64,000 bases of DNA from Mycobacterium sp. UM_CSW (GTDB lineage Bacteria > Actinomycetota > Actinomycetes > Mycobacteriales > Mycobacteriaceae), in NCBI RefSeq assembly GCF_000455205.1, contig NZ_AUWQ01000001.1:124001-188000 (forward strand). The letters run 5' to 3'. This document shows, one piece after another, positions 50,264 to 59,092 of this stretch (the stretch's first letter is position 1; each line of letters starts with the position of its first letter). A program made the translations under genes and the position numbers. The notes under the pieces are model-generated. The model was not told the DNA's origin. It ran no database searches and saw nothing but the letters and a program-made list of their open reading frames with translations.

Positions 50264-51817
50264 GTGACCGATGCCATGACACAAGCCGATCCGACACAAC
50301 AGGCGCAGGAGCCGGTGCACACCCGCGCCCTGATCATCGGGACCGGATTCTCCGGCCTGGGCATGGGCATCAAGCTGCAACAGCAGGGCGTGGACTTCGT
50401 CATCCTGGAGAAGGCCGACGACGTCGGCGGCACCTGGCGCGACAACAGCTATCCCGGCTGTGCCTGCGACATCCCCTCGCACCTGTACTCCTTCTCCTTC
50501 GAGCCCAAGCCCGACTGGAAGAACCCGTTCTCGTATCAGCCCGAGATCTGGGACTACCTCAAGGGGGTCACCGAGAAATACGGCCTGCGCCGCCACATCG
50601 TGTTCAACTCGCTGGTCGACCGGGGCCACTGGGACGACGACGAGAACCGCTGGCACGTCTTCACCACCGACGGGCGCGAGTACGTCGCGCAGTTCCTGAT
50701 CTCCGGGGCCGGCGCGCTGCATATTCCGTCGTTCCCCGACATCGAGGGCCGCGACGAATTCGCCGGTCCCGCTTTCCATTCCGCGGAGTGGGACCACAGC
50801 GTCGACCTGACCGGCAAGCGGGTGGCCGTGATCGGCACCGGCGCCAGCGCGATCCAGATCGTGCCCGAGATCGTCGGGAAGGTCGCCGAACTTCAGCTCT
50901 ACCAACGCACCCCGCCGTGGGTGGTGCCGCGGTCCAACCCCGAGCTGCCCGTGGCGCTACGCCGGGCCATGGAGAATGTTCCCGGCCTGCGCGCGGCGGT
51001 ACGCCTGGCGATCTACTGGGGCCAGGAGGCGCTGGCCTTCGGCATGACCAAGCGGCCGAACGCGCTGAAGATCATCGAGGCCTACGCGAAATACAACATC
51101 CGGCGCTCGGTCAAGGACCGCGAGCTACGCCGCAAGCTGACCCCGCACTACCGGATCGGTTGCAAGCGAATCCTGAACTCCTCCACGTACTACGGCGCGG
51201 TCGCCGACCCCAAGACCGAGCTGGTCACCGACGGCATCACCCGGATCACGCGCGACGGCATCGTCACGGCGGACGGCAAGGAGCGCAAGGTGGACGTGAT
51301 CGTCTACGGCACCGGCTTCCACGTCACCGACTCTTACACCTACGTCCAGATCAAGGGGCGGAACGGCGAGGACCTGGTCGACCGCTGGAACCGGGAGGGC
51401 ATCGGCGCGCACCGGGGCATCACCGTGGCCGACGTGCCGAACCTGTTCTTCCTGCTGGGGCCCAACACGGGGCTCGGCCACAACTCTGTGGTGTTCATGA
51501 TCGAATCCCAGATCCATTACGTCGCCGACGCGATCGCGAAATGCGACAAGCTGGGCGCCCAGGCGCTGGCCCCGACCCGCGCCGCGCAGGACCGGTTCAA
51601 CGACGAACTGCAGCAAAGGCTTTCGCAGTCGGTGTGGAACAGCGGCGGCTGCAGCAGCTGGTACCTCGATGAGCATGGCAAGAACACCGTGCTGTGGGGC
51701 GGCTACACCTGGGAGTACTGGCGAGCGACCCGCGCGGTGAAGCCGGAGGAATACCAGTTCTTCGGGGTCAAGACGGGCTCAGGCGCCAACCGCCGCGCGG
51801 CGGCCGTTGGGGGCTGA
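50264..51817 (+). CDS. flavin-containing (Baeyer-Villiger-type) monooxygenase
   Basis: A 517-residue class B flavoprotein monooxygenase. It has the FAD motif LIIGTGFSGLGMGIKLQ, the DVGGTWRDNSYPGCACD block, the fingerprint region FAGPAFHSAEWDHSV, the NADPH motif VAVIGTGASAIQIVPEI, and the LLGPNTGLGHNSVVFMIESQ segment. It matches Rv3049c in position. Such enzymes insert oxygen into ketones or oxidise N/S atoms. GTG start after AGGAAG. Its end overlaps the convergent SDR gene by 39 bases. Confidence 0.9.
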   Translation: MTDAMTQADPTQQAQEPVHTRALIIGTGFSGLGMGIKLQQQGVDFVILEKADDVGGTWRDNSYPGCACDIPSHLYSFSFEPKPDWKNPFSYQPEIWDYLKGVTEKYGLRRHIVFNSLVDRGHWDDDENRWHVFTTDGREYVAQFLISGAGALHIPSFPDIEGRDEFAGPAFHSAEWDHSVDLTGKRVAVIGTGASAIQIVPEIVGKVAELQLYQRTPPWVVPRSNPELPVALRRAMENVPGLRAAVRLAIYWGQEALAFGMTKRPNALKIIEAYAKYNIRRSVKDRELRRKLTPHYRIGCKRILNSSTYYGAVADPKTELVTDGITRITRDGIVTADGKERKVDVIVYGTGFHVTDSYTYVQIKGRNGEDLVDRWNREGIGAHRGITVADVPNLFFLLGPNTGLGHNSVVFMIESQIHYVADAIAKCDKLGAQALAPTRAAQDRFNDELQQRLSQSVWNSGGCSSWYLDEHGKNTVLWGGYTWEYWRATRAVKPEEYQFFGVKTGSGANRRAAAVGG

Positions 51818-52687
51818 GCTTTTTGCGAAGGACCGAAGGTTCAGGCGCACAATGCGATCCAGGACCCGGTCCGATACGACACGGCTGATCCGCAGCAGGA
51901 CCGCGGCGTCCCGGCCGATCGTGTAGCGAGTCCGCGGGCGCGACGCAGTCGCGGCCTTGACGATCACTTTGGCGGCGTGCTCGACCGAAACGCCGTCCTC
52001 GCCGAACGATCGGGCTTGGGCGGTGACGGCCGCGGCGAGATCCTCATAGCGTGCGAGCTGTGCGGCGGTCATGTTGGCCATCAGCCCCTCCGCGGTGGCG
52101 ATCCCACGCTCCGCCATCTCGGTTTTGACGGCGCCGGGTTCGACGACGACGACCTTGATACCGAGCTCGCCGACCTCTCGGCGCAGGGCATCGCTGACCG
52201 CCTCCAGCGCGAACTTCGAGCCGGCATATGCGCCGTACGTCGGCAACACGACCTTCCCGCCGATGGAACTGATGTTCACGACGGTGCCCGAGCTGAGCAG
52301 CAGCGCCGGCAACAACGCCTGGGTCATCGCGATGTGGCCGAACAGGTTGACCTCAAACTGCTTGCGCCACTGGTCCATTGGCAGCGCTTCCACCGGGGCG
52401 TTGATCGCGATCCCGGCGTTGTTGATCAGCGCGCGCAGCGGACGGCGCAGCGGATCGTTCGCGACGCGTTCGGCGATCGCGGCGACGTCCGATTCGACGG
52501 TGATGTCCAGGATGCGCGGCTCCAGCCCGTCGGCCGCCAGCGCTACGGCGTCGGCTTCGCGGCGTACGCCGGCGAGCACGTGAAAACCCTTGCGCGCCAG
52601 TTCACGAGCCGTCGCCGCGCCCATCCCCGTCGACGCGCCGGTGACGACGATCAGCTCGTTGCGGTCGGCGCGATTCGAGGAATTCAT
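51779..52687 (-). CDS. short-chain dehydrogenase/reductase (SDR)
   Basis: A 302-residue classical SDR with TGASTGMG (cofactor), NNAGIAINAP, NISSIGGKVVLPTYGAYAGSK (Ser, Tyr, Lys) and a C-terminal extension rich in Arg and hydrophobics. ATG 52687 follows GGATGGAGA. It is divergent from a TetR gene across two AGTTGAC-type palindromes, which points to control by that TetR. The last 39 bases overlap the monooxygenase gene. Not part of the H37Rv order as recalled. Confidence 0.88.
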   Translation of the reverse strand: MNSSNRADRNELIVVTGASTGMGAATARELARKGFHVLAGVRREADAVALAADGLEPRILDITVESDVAAIAERVANDPLRRPLRALINNAGIAINAPVEALPMDQWRKQFEVNLFGHIAMTQALLPALLLSSGTVVNISSIGGKVVLPTYGAYAGSKFALEAVSDALRREVGELGIKVVVVEPGAVKTEMAERGIATAEGLMANMTAAQLARYEDLAAAVTAQARSFGEDGVSVEHAAKVIVKAATASRPRTRYTIGRDAAVLLRISRVVSDRVLDRIVRLNLRSFAKSSAPNGRRAAVGA

Positions 52688-52715
52688 GGCTGTCTCCATC
52701 CGGTGAATGCATCTG

Positions 52716-52732
52716 AGTTGACGTTGTCAACT
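52716..52732. promoter_or_regulatory. operator copy 1 (AGTTGAC-N3-GTCAACT)
   Basis: Perfect 7-bp arms around GTT, 29 bases from the SDR start. Its centre lies 32 bases from that of the second copy. Arrangement suits cooperative binding by two TetR dimers. Confidence 0.65.
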
Positions 52733-52747
52733 GAAGCTAGGCGTTTG

Positions 52748-52764
52748 AGTTGACATTGTCAACT
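52748..52764. promoter_or_regulatory. operator copy 2 (AGTTGAC-N3-GTCAACT)
   Basis: Perfect 7-bp arms around ATT, just upstream of a -10 TATGCT (52777-52782) for the TetR gene. A bound repressor would block that promoter. Confidence 0.65.
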
Positions 52765-52788
52765 GGGCGTCGGGCTTATGCTCTGCGG

Positions 52789-53361
52789 GTGACGAGTCGA
52801 GCGGAGAGCGCTGCGGCGACACGTCGTTCGCTGCTCGAGGCCGCCGAGGTCTTGCTGGATCTCGGCGGAGTCGAGGCGGTGACGCTGCGCGAGGTGGGTG
52901 CGCGCAGCGGCGTGTCGCGTTCGGCGGCGTATCGCCACTTCGCCGACAAGGAGGCTCTGCTCGCGGTTGTCGCGACCAACGCCTTGACCGACCTGGGCGA
53001 TGCGCTGGAGGCGTTGGCCAACAGCGGGGACCCGCCGGAGGAGTCGTTGCGATCCGGCCTGCTTTCCCTGATCGCCATCGGCCGAACCCGGCCTCACCTG
53101 TATCGCTTGATGTTCACCCCGCCGGCGGGTGATCCGGCCGCGGCGATGCGGGCGGCCGAACGCGCGCAGGATCTGTTCCTCGACATCATGGGCCGCATTG
53201 TCGGACCACAGCAGGCGCGCCGCTATGGTGCCCTGGTGCTGACCAGCGCCCACGGCATCACTGGCCTGGATCTGAGCGGCCACATGGATTTGGACAAGTG
53301 GCACACCAACGCCGAGGAACTCGTCGACACGCTCATCGCGCTGTTGCCAAAAGCTCGATGA
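52789..53361 (+). CDS. TetR-family regulator
   Basis: A 190-residue repressor. The helix-turn-helix SLLEAAEVLLDLGGVEAVTLREVGARSGVSRSAAYRHFADKEALLAVV fills residues 12-60, followed by a helical domain of the TetR C-terminal type seen with WHG-like motifs. GTG at 52789 lies 7 bases after a -10 TATGCT, so the transcript is probably leaderless. Divergent from the SDR gene across twin operators. Its end overlaps a convergent TetR gene by 29 bases. Confidence 0.88.
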   Translation: MTSRAESAAATRRSLLEAAEVLLDLGGVEAVTLREVGARSGVSRSAAYRHFADKEALLAVVATNALTDLGDALEALANSGDPPEESLRSGLLSLIAIGRTRPHLYRLMFTPPAGDPAAAMRAAERAQDLFLDIMGRIVGPQQARRYGALVLTSAHGITGLDLSGHMDLDKWHTNAEELVDTLIALLPKAR

Positions 53362-53881
53362 ACGCTTGCGCGGCCGCGTCGACGCCGGCCTCGTCTTCGG
53401 TGGCCACCAGGTCCAGCAGCAGCCCACGGGTGACGGCCAGCCCGAGCCTCGCCATCGCGCCGTCGTAGGCAACACCGGCGGCGGCCGATTCCACCTCGCG
53501 CAGCCAGCCGTCGACGGCGCCGGGAACCATTCGCGTAAAAGGCTTTTCGCCCTGGGCGGCCCGCGAATAGCACTCGAAGAAAAGGCGCTCCAGTTGGCGC
53601 AATTCGGGTCGACGGAGGTCGGCCCACATCGCGGCGAAGCCCTCGGCCGGGTTCTGCGGCAGGTCGGGGACGAGGGCCATCTGGCGACGCTCGGCCTCCT
53701 CGACGATCGCAATCAGCAGGTCTTCGCGAGAACCGAAGTGGTGCAACAGCATCCGGTGGCTGGTGCCGATTGCGGCGGCGACATCGCGAAGCGACCGATC
53801 GCCGATGCCGTTCGCGGCGAACTCGTCGAAGAGCGCATCCAGTAGTTCGCGGCGCCGCTGACGGTCAGGCGTGCGGGCCAT
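53333..53881 (-). CDS. TetR-family regulator
   Basis: A 182-residue TetR repressor with the helix-turn-helix ELLDALFDEFAANGIGDRSLRDVAAAIGTSHRMLLHHFGSREDLLIAIV at residues 12-60. Its start overlaps the SRPBCC gene end by 17 bases, so the two are co-transcribed. The palindrome over the SRPBCC start (54307-54330) is the likely autoregulatory site. It overlaps the convergent TetR gene by 29 bases. Ligand unknown; an apolar molecule bound also by the SRPBCC partner is possible. Confidence 0.88.
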   Translation of the reverse strand: MARTPDRQRRRELLDALFDEFAANGIGDRSLRDVAAAIGTSHRMLLHHFGSREDLLIAIVEEAERRQMALVPDLPQNPAEGFAAMWADLRRPELRQLERLFFECYSRAAQGEKPFTRMVPGAVDGWLREVESAAAGVAYDGAMARLGLAVTRGLLLDLVATEDEAGVDAAAQAFIELLATAR

Positions 53882-54311
53882 TGGCGCGGCTGACCTGTTC
53901 AGACCGCGCCTTGAGGCCCTTGGCCTCCATCTCGAGGAAGCGCTGGGTCCGCTTGACCGTCAACCGCCCGACCAGCGTGCCGAGGAAGCCCCGCTGGTCG
54001 AGTTCCTGGCGCACCAGGGTGCGGCCGCCGGGCAGGGCGGTGACGTAGTGGCGCGCGGTCACCTGCACGCCGGGGGAGCGGGTCACCCAGGTCCAGGAGG
54101 TGCCGGGATCGATCTCGGCGACCTTCCAGATCAGCTTCTGCAGGCCGGGTTGCTTGATCGCGAACCGCCTGCCCGCGGCCAGGGCGGAACCGTCGCGCCC
54201 GGTCAGGGAGGTGACCGACGCGGTCCACTCGGGCCAGCGTTCGACGTCGCTGAAGACGTCCCAGACGACCTGCGGCGGCGCGTCGATCTCAATGCTGTCT
54301 TCGGTAAACAT
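53865..54311 (-). CDS. SRPBCC (START-like/polyketide cyclase) family protein
   Basis: A 148-residue hydrophobic-ligand-binding protein. It begins MFTEDSIEIDAPPQVVWDVFSDVERWPEWTASVTSLTG, the typical SRPBCC start, has a strand-rich middle and a long C-terminal helix (TVKRTQRFLEMEAKGLKARSEQ) that closes the cavity. The start codon lies inside a 24-base perfect palindrome and 7 bases after a leftward -10 TACCAT, so the mRNA is probably leaderless and repressor-controlled. It lies 33 bases downstream of a desaturase-like gene and is coupled to a TetR. Confidence 0.88.
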   Translation of the reverse strand: MFTEDSIEIDAPPQVVWDVFSDVERWPEWTASVTSLTGRDGSALAAGRRFAIKQPGLQKLIWKVAEIDPGTSWTWVTRSPGVQVTARHYVTALPGGRTLVRQELDQRGFLGTLVGRLTVKRTQRFLEMEAKGLKARSEQVSRANGPHA

Positions 54312-54330
54312 GTACCAAATGGTACATGTT
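54307..54330. promoter_or_regulatory. 24-base palindromic operator over the SRPBCC start codon
   Basis: Perfect 11-bp arms AACATGTACCA and TGGTACATGTT around AA cover a leftward -10 TACCAT and the ATG itself. Probably bound by the TetR encoded at 53333-53881. Confidence 0.7.
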
Positions 54331-54344
54331 AGTTCCGGCTTTGC

Positions 54345-55925
54345 CTATGCCCTTGCGACGCGGGCGTTGAGGTGCTTGAGGGCAGCCTCGGCGCCGTTCC
54401 AGCCGGGGATGCCCGTCACCCCCGGCCCGGGGTGCGTGCACTGGCCGCACAGGAAGAGCCCGTCGACCGGGGTGGCGAACTTGTCGGCGCCCTCGACGAC
54501 GCGGCCGGTCCACAGCTGGTTGGGCTGCAGCAGGCCGTGCGAGTAGTCGCCGGCGTGCGCGCTGAAGGTGCTGCCGAAGTAGCGGTTGGAGAACACGACG
54601 CGGTTCGTGACGGAGTCGGCGAACCCGGGCGCGAAGCTGTCGAAGATGCGTACGCAGGTGTCGGCGTATTGCTCCTTCCAGCTTCGGTTTTCGTCGGCGT
54701 CCAGGCCAGTGGGGAAGTACGGGGTGAAGATGGTCGCGCTGTGCTTGCCCGCCGGCGCCAGCGACGAGTCGACCATGCTGGGGATGTACAGGTAGGTGGG
54801 CGGCGCGTCGGGAAGCTGCCCCTTGCGGTATTGCTCCCACGCGTCGCTGATGTACTCCGGCGACGGGGCATAGGCGACGGTGGGACACCATTGGCCGTTG
54901 TCGTGCATGTAGGGCTGCAGCCGCTCGATCCATTGGGGCGCTTGGTCGATGGTGAGATGCGCCTGGATGTAACCCAGGTTGAAGTTGATCTCCTTGATCT
55001 TGCGGATGTAGTCGGGCGGAAAGTTCTGCGCCCCGGCCAGATTCACGAAGGTGGTGTACGGGTCGAGCGACGAGAGCACCGCATCGGCGGAAATCGTTGT
55101 GCCGTCGCGCAATTGGACCCCAGTGGCGCGCCCGTCGGTGACCAGGATGTCCTTGACGTGCTGCTTCATCTGCACCTCGGCGCCCAGTGACTCGGCGCGC
55201 CGGCACAGCGCGGCGCTCAGCGAGCCGATGCCCCCGCGCGGCATGATGTATTCGACGTTGCCGCCGCCGATCAGGTAGTGGTACAAGGTCGACGCGTTCG
55301 AACCGGGGGTCCAGGGTCCGCCGTCGAACGCGTCGATCGACATCGCCGCCAGCGAGCCCTGGATGCAGCGGGCCTGGTCGGGCGCCAGGAATCGCCGGAC
55401 CGTGTCCATCGTGCTGCCGTACCACATCTGGGCGAAATCGTGGCGGTCCTCCGGCGTCGGCTGGGAGGCGATCACCTCGATGATGTCCAGCGGCGGGCCG
55501 AACGCAGAGTCGACGAAATACGGTGCGAACCGGCCGATGTGGGCGAACAGGGACCCCAGCGCCGCCGCCGTGTCGGCGCCGTGGTCGTCGAGCAGGTGGC
55601 GCGCCATGCGCTCGAGGTCGTTGTACATCACGAACGGGGTGTCCGCGGCATCGCCGAACGTGCACGTCGAGGTCCACTGATCCATCAGCTCGAAGCCCCA
55701 CTTGGTGAGCTCGAGCCGTTCGGTCATCTCTTGCCGCCAGATCAGCACGGCCCATGCGCCGACGCTGTGCTTGTATCCGTCGAAGAGTTCGCGGGTGGCG
55801 GCCATCCCGCCGAGGAAGTGTGCCCGTTCCAGGACAAGCACTTTCGCGCCGCCCTTCGCCAGCACGTTGGCGGCGACCAGACCGTTGTGGCCGGCCCCGA
55901 TGATGATCGCGTCGTAGTCCGACAT
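54345..55925 (-). CDS. NAD(P)/FAD-dependent oxidoreductase, phytoene-desaturase-like
   Basis: A 526-residue amine-oxidase-fold flavoprotein. It has the FAD motif AIIIGAGHNGLVAANVLAKGGAKVLVLERAHFLGGMAAT and the C-terminal DGLFLCGQCTHPGPGVTGIPGWNGAEAAL block, as in PYROXD2-like and CrtI-like enzymes. No other carotenoid gene is near, so a lipid or polyprenoid substrate is more likely than phytoene. It is divergent from a TetR gene with an ATGTCAC palindrome in the 78-base gap, and followed by SRPBCC and TetR genes in the same direction. Confidence 0.88.
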   Translation of the reverse strand: MSDYDAIIIGAGHNGLVAANVLAKGGAKVLVLERAHFLGGMAATRELFDGYKHSVGAWAVLIWRQEMTERLELTKWGFELMDQWTSTCTFGDAADTPFVMYNDLERMARHLLDDHGADTAAALGSLFAHIGRFAPYFVDSAFGPPLDIIEVIASQPTPEDRHDFAQMWYGSTMDTVRRFLAPDQARCIQGSLAAMSIDAFDGGPWTPGSNASTLYHYLIGGGNVEYIMPRGGIGSLSAALCRRAESLGAEVQMKQHVKDILVTDGRATGVQLRDGTTISADAVLSSLDPYTTFVNLAGAQNFPPDYIRKIKEINFNLGYIQAHLTIDQAPQWIERLQPYMHDNGQWCPTVAYAPSPEYISDAWEQYRKGQLPDAPPTYLYIPSMVDSSLAPAGKHSATIFTPYFPTGLDADENRSWKEQYADTCVRIFDSFAPGFADSVTNRVVFSNRYFGSTFSAHAGDYSHGLLQPNQLWTGRVVEGADKFATPVDGLFLCGQCTHPGPGVTGIPGWNGAEAALKHLNARVARA

Positions 55926-55964
55926 GCCGGCTCCTTCGGTGGTGATCCGTCGACAGAAGGCACA

Positions 55965-55980
55965 ATGTCACATGTGACAT
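55965..55980. promoter_or_regulatory. palindromic operator ATGTCAC-AT-GTGACAT
   Basis: A perfect 16-base palindrome between the divergent desaturase-like and TetR genes. A second, imperfect copy (GTCA-N4-TGAC core near 55987-55998) lies closer to the TetR start. Likely bound by the TetR at 56004-56633. Confidence 0.65.
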
Positions 55981-56003
55981 ATTTGCGTCAATGGTGACAT
56001 TTG

Positions 56004-56633
56004 GTGTCTGCTTACAGCGTGCAATCTCGGAGCCAGCGCACACGCCAGGCGCTGCAACAGGCGGCGATGAAGCGCTTCGTCGCCGATGGCGTGCACCAGA
56101 CCAGCGTCTCGGACATCGCCGCCGACGTCGGCGTCACCGAGCGAACCTTCTATCGGCACTTCCCGTCCAAGCACGCGGTGATCTTCGCCGACTACGACAT
56201 CGGCTTCGAATGGTTCGCCCGCGCGCTGGCGTTGCGCCCCCACGGCGAACCCATCACGGCGTCGGTGCGAAAAGCCGTGGACGCCTTCCCCTTTGATTTC
56301 GCGATGGTCCGCGAAGCGGCCACCATCCGGTCGCGGGACCTCGACCAGGACATCATCACCACGCACATTCGCCGGATGCGCGATCAGGTCGCCGACGAGA
56401 TCGCCCGCTTCATCCACGAACGATCGGCGCCCACCGCGGACGGCGCGATGATCGCCGACATCGCCGCGCACAGCCTGGCCACCGCCGTGTTCGCGTCGCT
56501 CGAAGCCTGGATGAGCAACGGCGGAGACGGCTCGGACCTAGAACAAGACGAACTCAGTCGCCTCACCGACATCGCGTTGCGGGCCCTCGAGGACGGCCTC
56601 ACGCATACTTTGCGGGAGGTCGGGTTGGACTGA
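56004..56633 (+). CDS. TetR-family regulator
   Basis: A 209-residue TetR repressor with the helix-turn-helix ALQQAAMKRFVADGVHQTSVSDIAADVGVTERTFYRHFPSKHAVIFADY at residues 16-64 and a helical ligand domain ending in a long helix. GTG 56004 (an in-frame TTG lies at 56001) starts only a few bases after the second half-operator. It is divergent from the desaturase-like gene and probably represses it. The next gene is nrdF on the same strand, but that has its own promoter. Confidence 0.88.
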   Translation: MSAYSVQSRSQRTRQALQQAAMKRFVADGVHQTSVSDIAADVGVTERTFYRHFPSKHAVIFADYDIGFEWFARALALRPHGEPITASVRKAVDAFPFDFAMVREAATIRSRDLDQDIITTHIRRMRDQVADEIARFIHERSAPTADGAMIADIAAHSLATAVFASLEAWMSNGGDGSDLEQDELSRLTDIALRALEDGLTHTLREVGLD

Positions 56634-56648
56634 CGGCGCGACACGCAA

Positions 56649-56696
56649 ACACAACTTATTGTGTTGCCGCGGGTTGTCGGACCCCAGGGGTAGTGT
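56649..56696 (+). promoter_or_regulatory. nrdF promoter with NrdR box
   Basis: ACACAACTTATTGTGT (56649-56664) is a near-ideal NrdR box, a 6-bp perfect inverted repeat extended by one more base pair on each side. A second, weaker box (AGGGGTAGTGTTT near 56685-56697) overlaps the -10 TAGTGT (56691-56696) and resembles the element before nrdH. Both nrd operons are thus likely co-repressed by NrdR. Confidence 0.75.
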
Positions 56697-56733
56697 TTGT
56701 GGCCTAGACATCGAAGTCAAAACCGGCTGGTGA

Positions 56734-57720
<987 letters not shown>

Positions 57721-57767
57721 AGCTGCGTTGTCAGCGAAACGGCGACGCTGCGAGGCCCACAAGGCCC

Positions 57768-57819
57768 CAAAAGTTCACGGGGTTGGAGTCAACTAAAACT
57801 CCCCAAAAACAAACTTTTG
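57768..57819 (+). terminator. nested hairpin after nrdF
   Basis: CAAAAGTT (57768-57775) pairs with AACTTTTG (57812-57819), and inside it GGAGT (57785-57789) pairs with ACTCC (57798-57802) in a GGGG...CCCC context. It lies about 50 bases after the nrdF stop and probably ends that transcript. Confidence 0.55.
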
Positions 57820-57917
57820 CCCTCCTTTATCTGGTCTACTCATGACGTCGGGCCCAAAGTTCTCCTACGACTTCTCGCGCTGTGAGCGGCGACGTTTTTT
57901 GGGGGGTTTGCCGACCG

Positions 57918-59054
57918 ATGTCCGGGGCGAGGTATCGGCCGAATAGGCCCGACAAGTACGAGCGGATCAAGGCCTTGCTATGCCAGCGGGGACGGTTACG
58001 CGCCGCACAGCGGATCATGGCCGTTGTCTGCGCGGCGGCGGCGTTGCCGCCGTTGACCGTGTTGATCAGCCAGCGCCGGCCGAGCGCAGCCGCGGTGGTC
58101 ATAGGCGTGCTCACCGCCGCGTTTGCCATCGGCATGACGGCTTTCTGGCTGACGCGTTGGCCAACGCGACGGCAGTCAGAGGCCGTCGCCGCCGCTGGCG
58201 TGCTGTTGGTCGGCGGATGGAGCTTGGTCCAGCCCACTGCGGCGCTCTCCGCCCTGGCCTGCACCGCCACGACGGTCACGGGGGCCTACAGCGCAATCTT
58301 TCACCGTCAAAAGGTGGTGGTGTTCCATTCCGCGGTGGCAGTCGCAGTCGCGCTGGCGGCGCTGGCGCGGCTGGCCGGTGACGTCGGCATCGCCGCGGCG
58401 ATAGCGGCGTTCTGGCTGATCACATTCGTCAATGTGTCTACGGTGCTTGGCGCTTGGGGCATGTCGCAGGCGATGGGAGGGTACGCGCAGCGCTCGGAAG
58501 AGGATGCGCTCACCGGCCTGCTGAACCGGCGCGCATTCGTCGAGACGGTCGGTAATCGGGTTGCGAACCCGTCGCGTGCGCACACCCATCTGACCGTGGT
58601 GATGCTCGATCTCGACAACTTCAAACGCATCAACGACACCCACGGTCATTGCGTTGGCGACGATGCGCTCCGAGCGGTGAGCGGGCTGCTGATCGAGCAC
58701 ACCCCTCCCGACGCCGTCGTCTGCCGCGCCGGCGGCGAAGAGTTTCTCATCGCGCTGACGTGCGAGACTTCCGAGATAGAACCGCTGGCGGCGCGGATTT
58801 GCGCTGCCCTGACGGGCCTTTCCCCGAAGATGACGGCGAGCATCGGCACTGCCAGCGCCGAGTTGACATCGTTGAGCGTTCGCGAGAGTCACGCCCGCAT
58901 CGAGGAGCTGATCGCGATCGCTGACGGCGCGATGTACGCCGCCAAACGCAGCGGCGGGAACCAGGCTCGCCACGCGAGCCGGGTAGCCGGGCCGAGCACG
59001 GCCCGTCCGACGCGAAGCGCCACTTCGTCGGCGGCTCCGGCTCGCGGTGCGTGA
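57918..59054 (+). CDS. membrane-anchored GGDEF diguanylate cyclase
   Basis: A 378-residue protein with about six transmembrane helices in the first 200 residues (for example RIMAVVCAAAALPPLTVLI, AVVIGVLTAAFAIGMTAFWLT and VVVFHSAVAVAVALAALARLAG), then a GGDEF domain. The domain has DALTGLLNRRAFVE, MLDLDNFKRINDTHGHCVGDDAL and the active loop RAGGEEFLIAL (GGEEF, a competent form). It should make cyclic di-GMP. The Arg/Ser/Ala tail after residue 345 overlaps a degenerate copy of the nrdF 3' end. An in-frame GTG at 57882 is an alternative start. No EAL domain is seen nearby. Confidence 0.88.
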   Translation: MSGARYRPNRPDKYERIKALLCQRGRLRAAQRIMAVVCAAAALPPLTVLISQRRPSAAAVVIGVLTAAFAIGMTAFWLTRWPTRRQSEAVAAAGVLLVGGWSLVQPTAALSALACTATTVTGAYSAIFHRQKVVVFHSAVAVAVALAALARLAGDVGIAAAIAAFWLITFVNVSTVLGAWGMSQAMGGYAQRSEEDALTGLLNRRAFVETVGNRVANPSRAHTHLTVVMLDLDNFKRINDTHGHCVGDDALRAVSGLLIEHTPPDAVVCRAGGEEFLIALTCETSEIEPLAARICAALTGLSPKMTASIGTASAELTSLSVRESHARIEELIAIADGAMYAAKRSGGNQARHASRVAGPSTARPTRSATSSAAPARGA

Positions 59055-59079
59055 TCGGCAAGGCCCTGGTCGCGGTCGG
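59027..59079 (+). repeat. degenerate copy of the nrdF 3' end (first segment)
   Basis: These bases align without gaps to nrdF 57649-57701, including the 16-base identity CGTGATCGGCAAGGCC. In one frame they translate as HFVGGSGSRCVIGKALVA against [18 protein letters not shown] in NrdF. It overlaps the end of the GGDEF gene in another frame. It looks like a relic of a second nrdF end. Confidence 0.7.
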
Positions 59080-59092
59080 CAGAATGTGTGGA

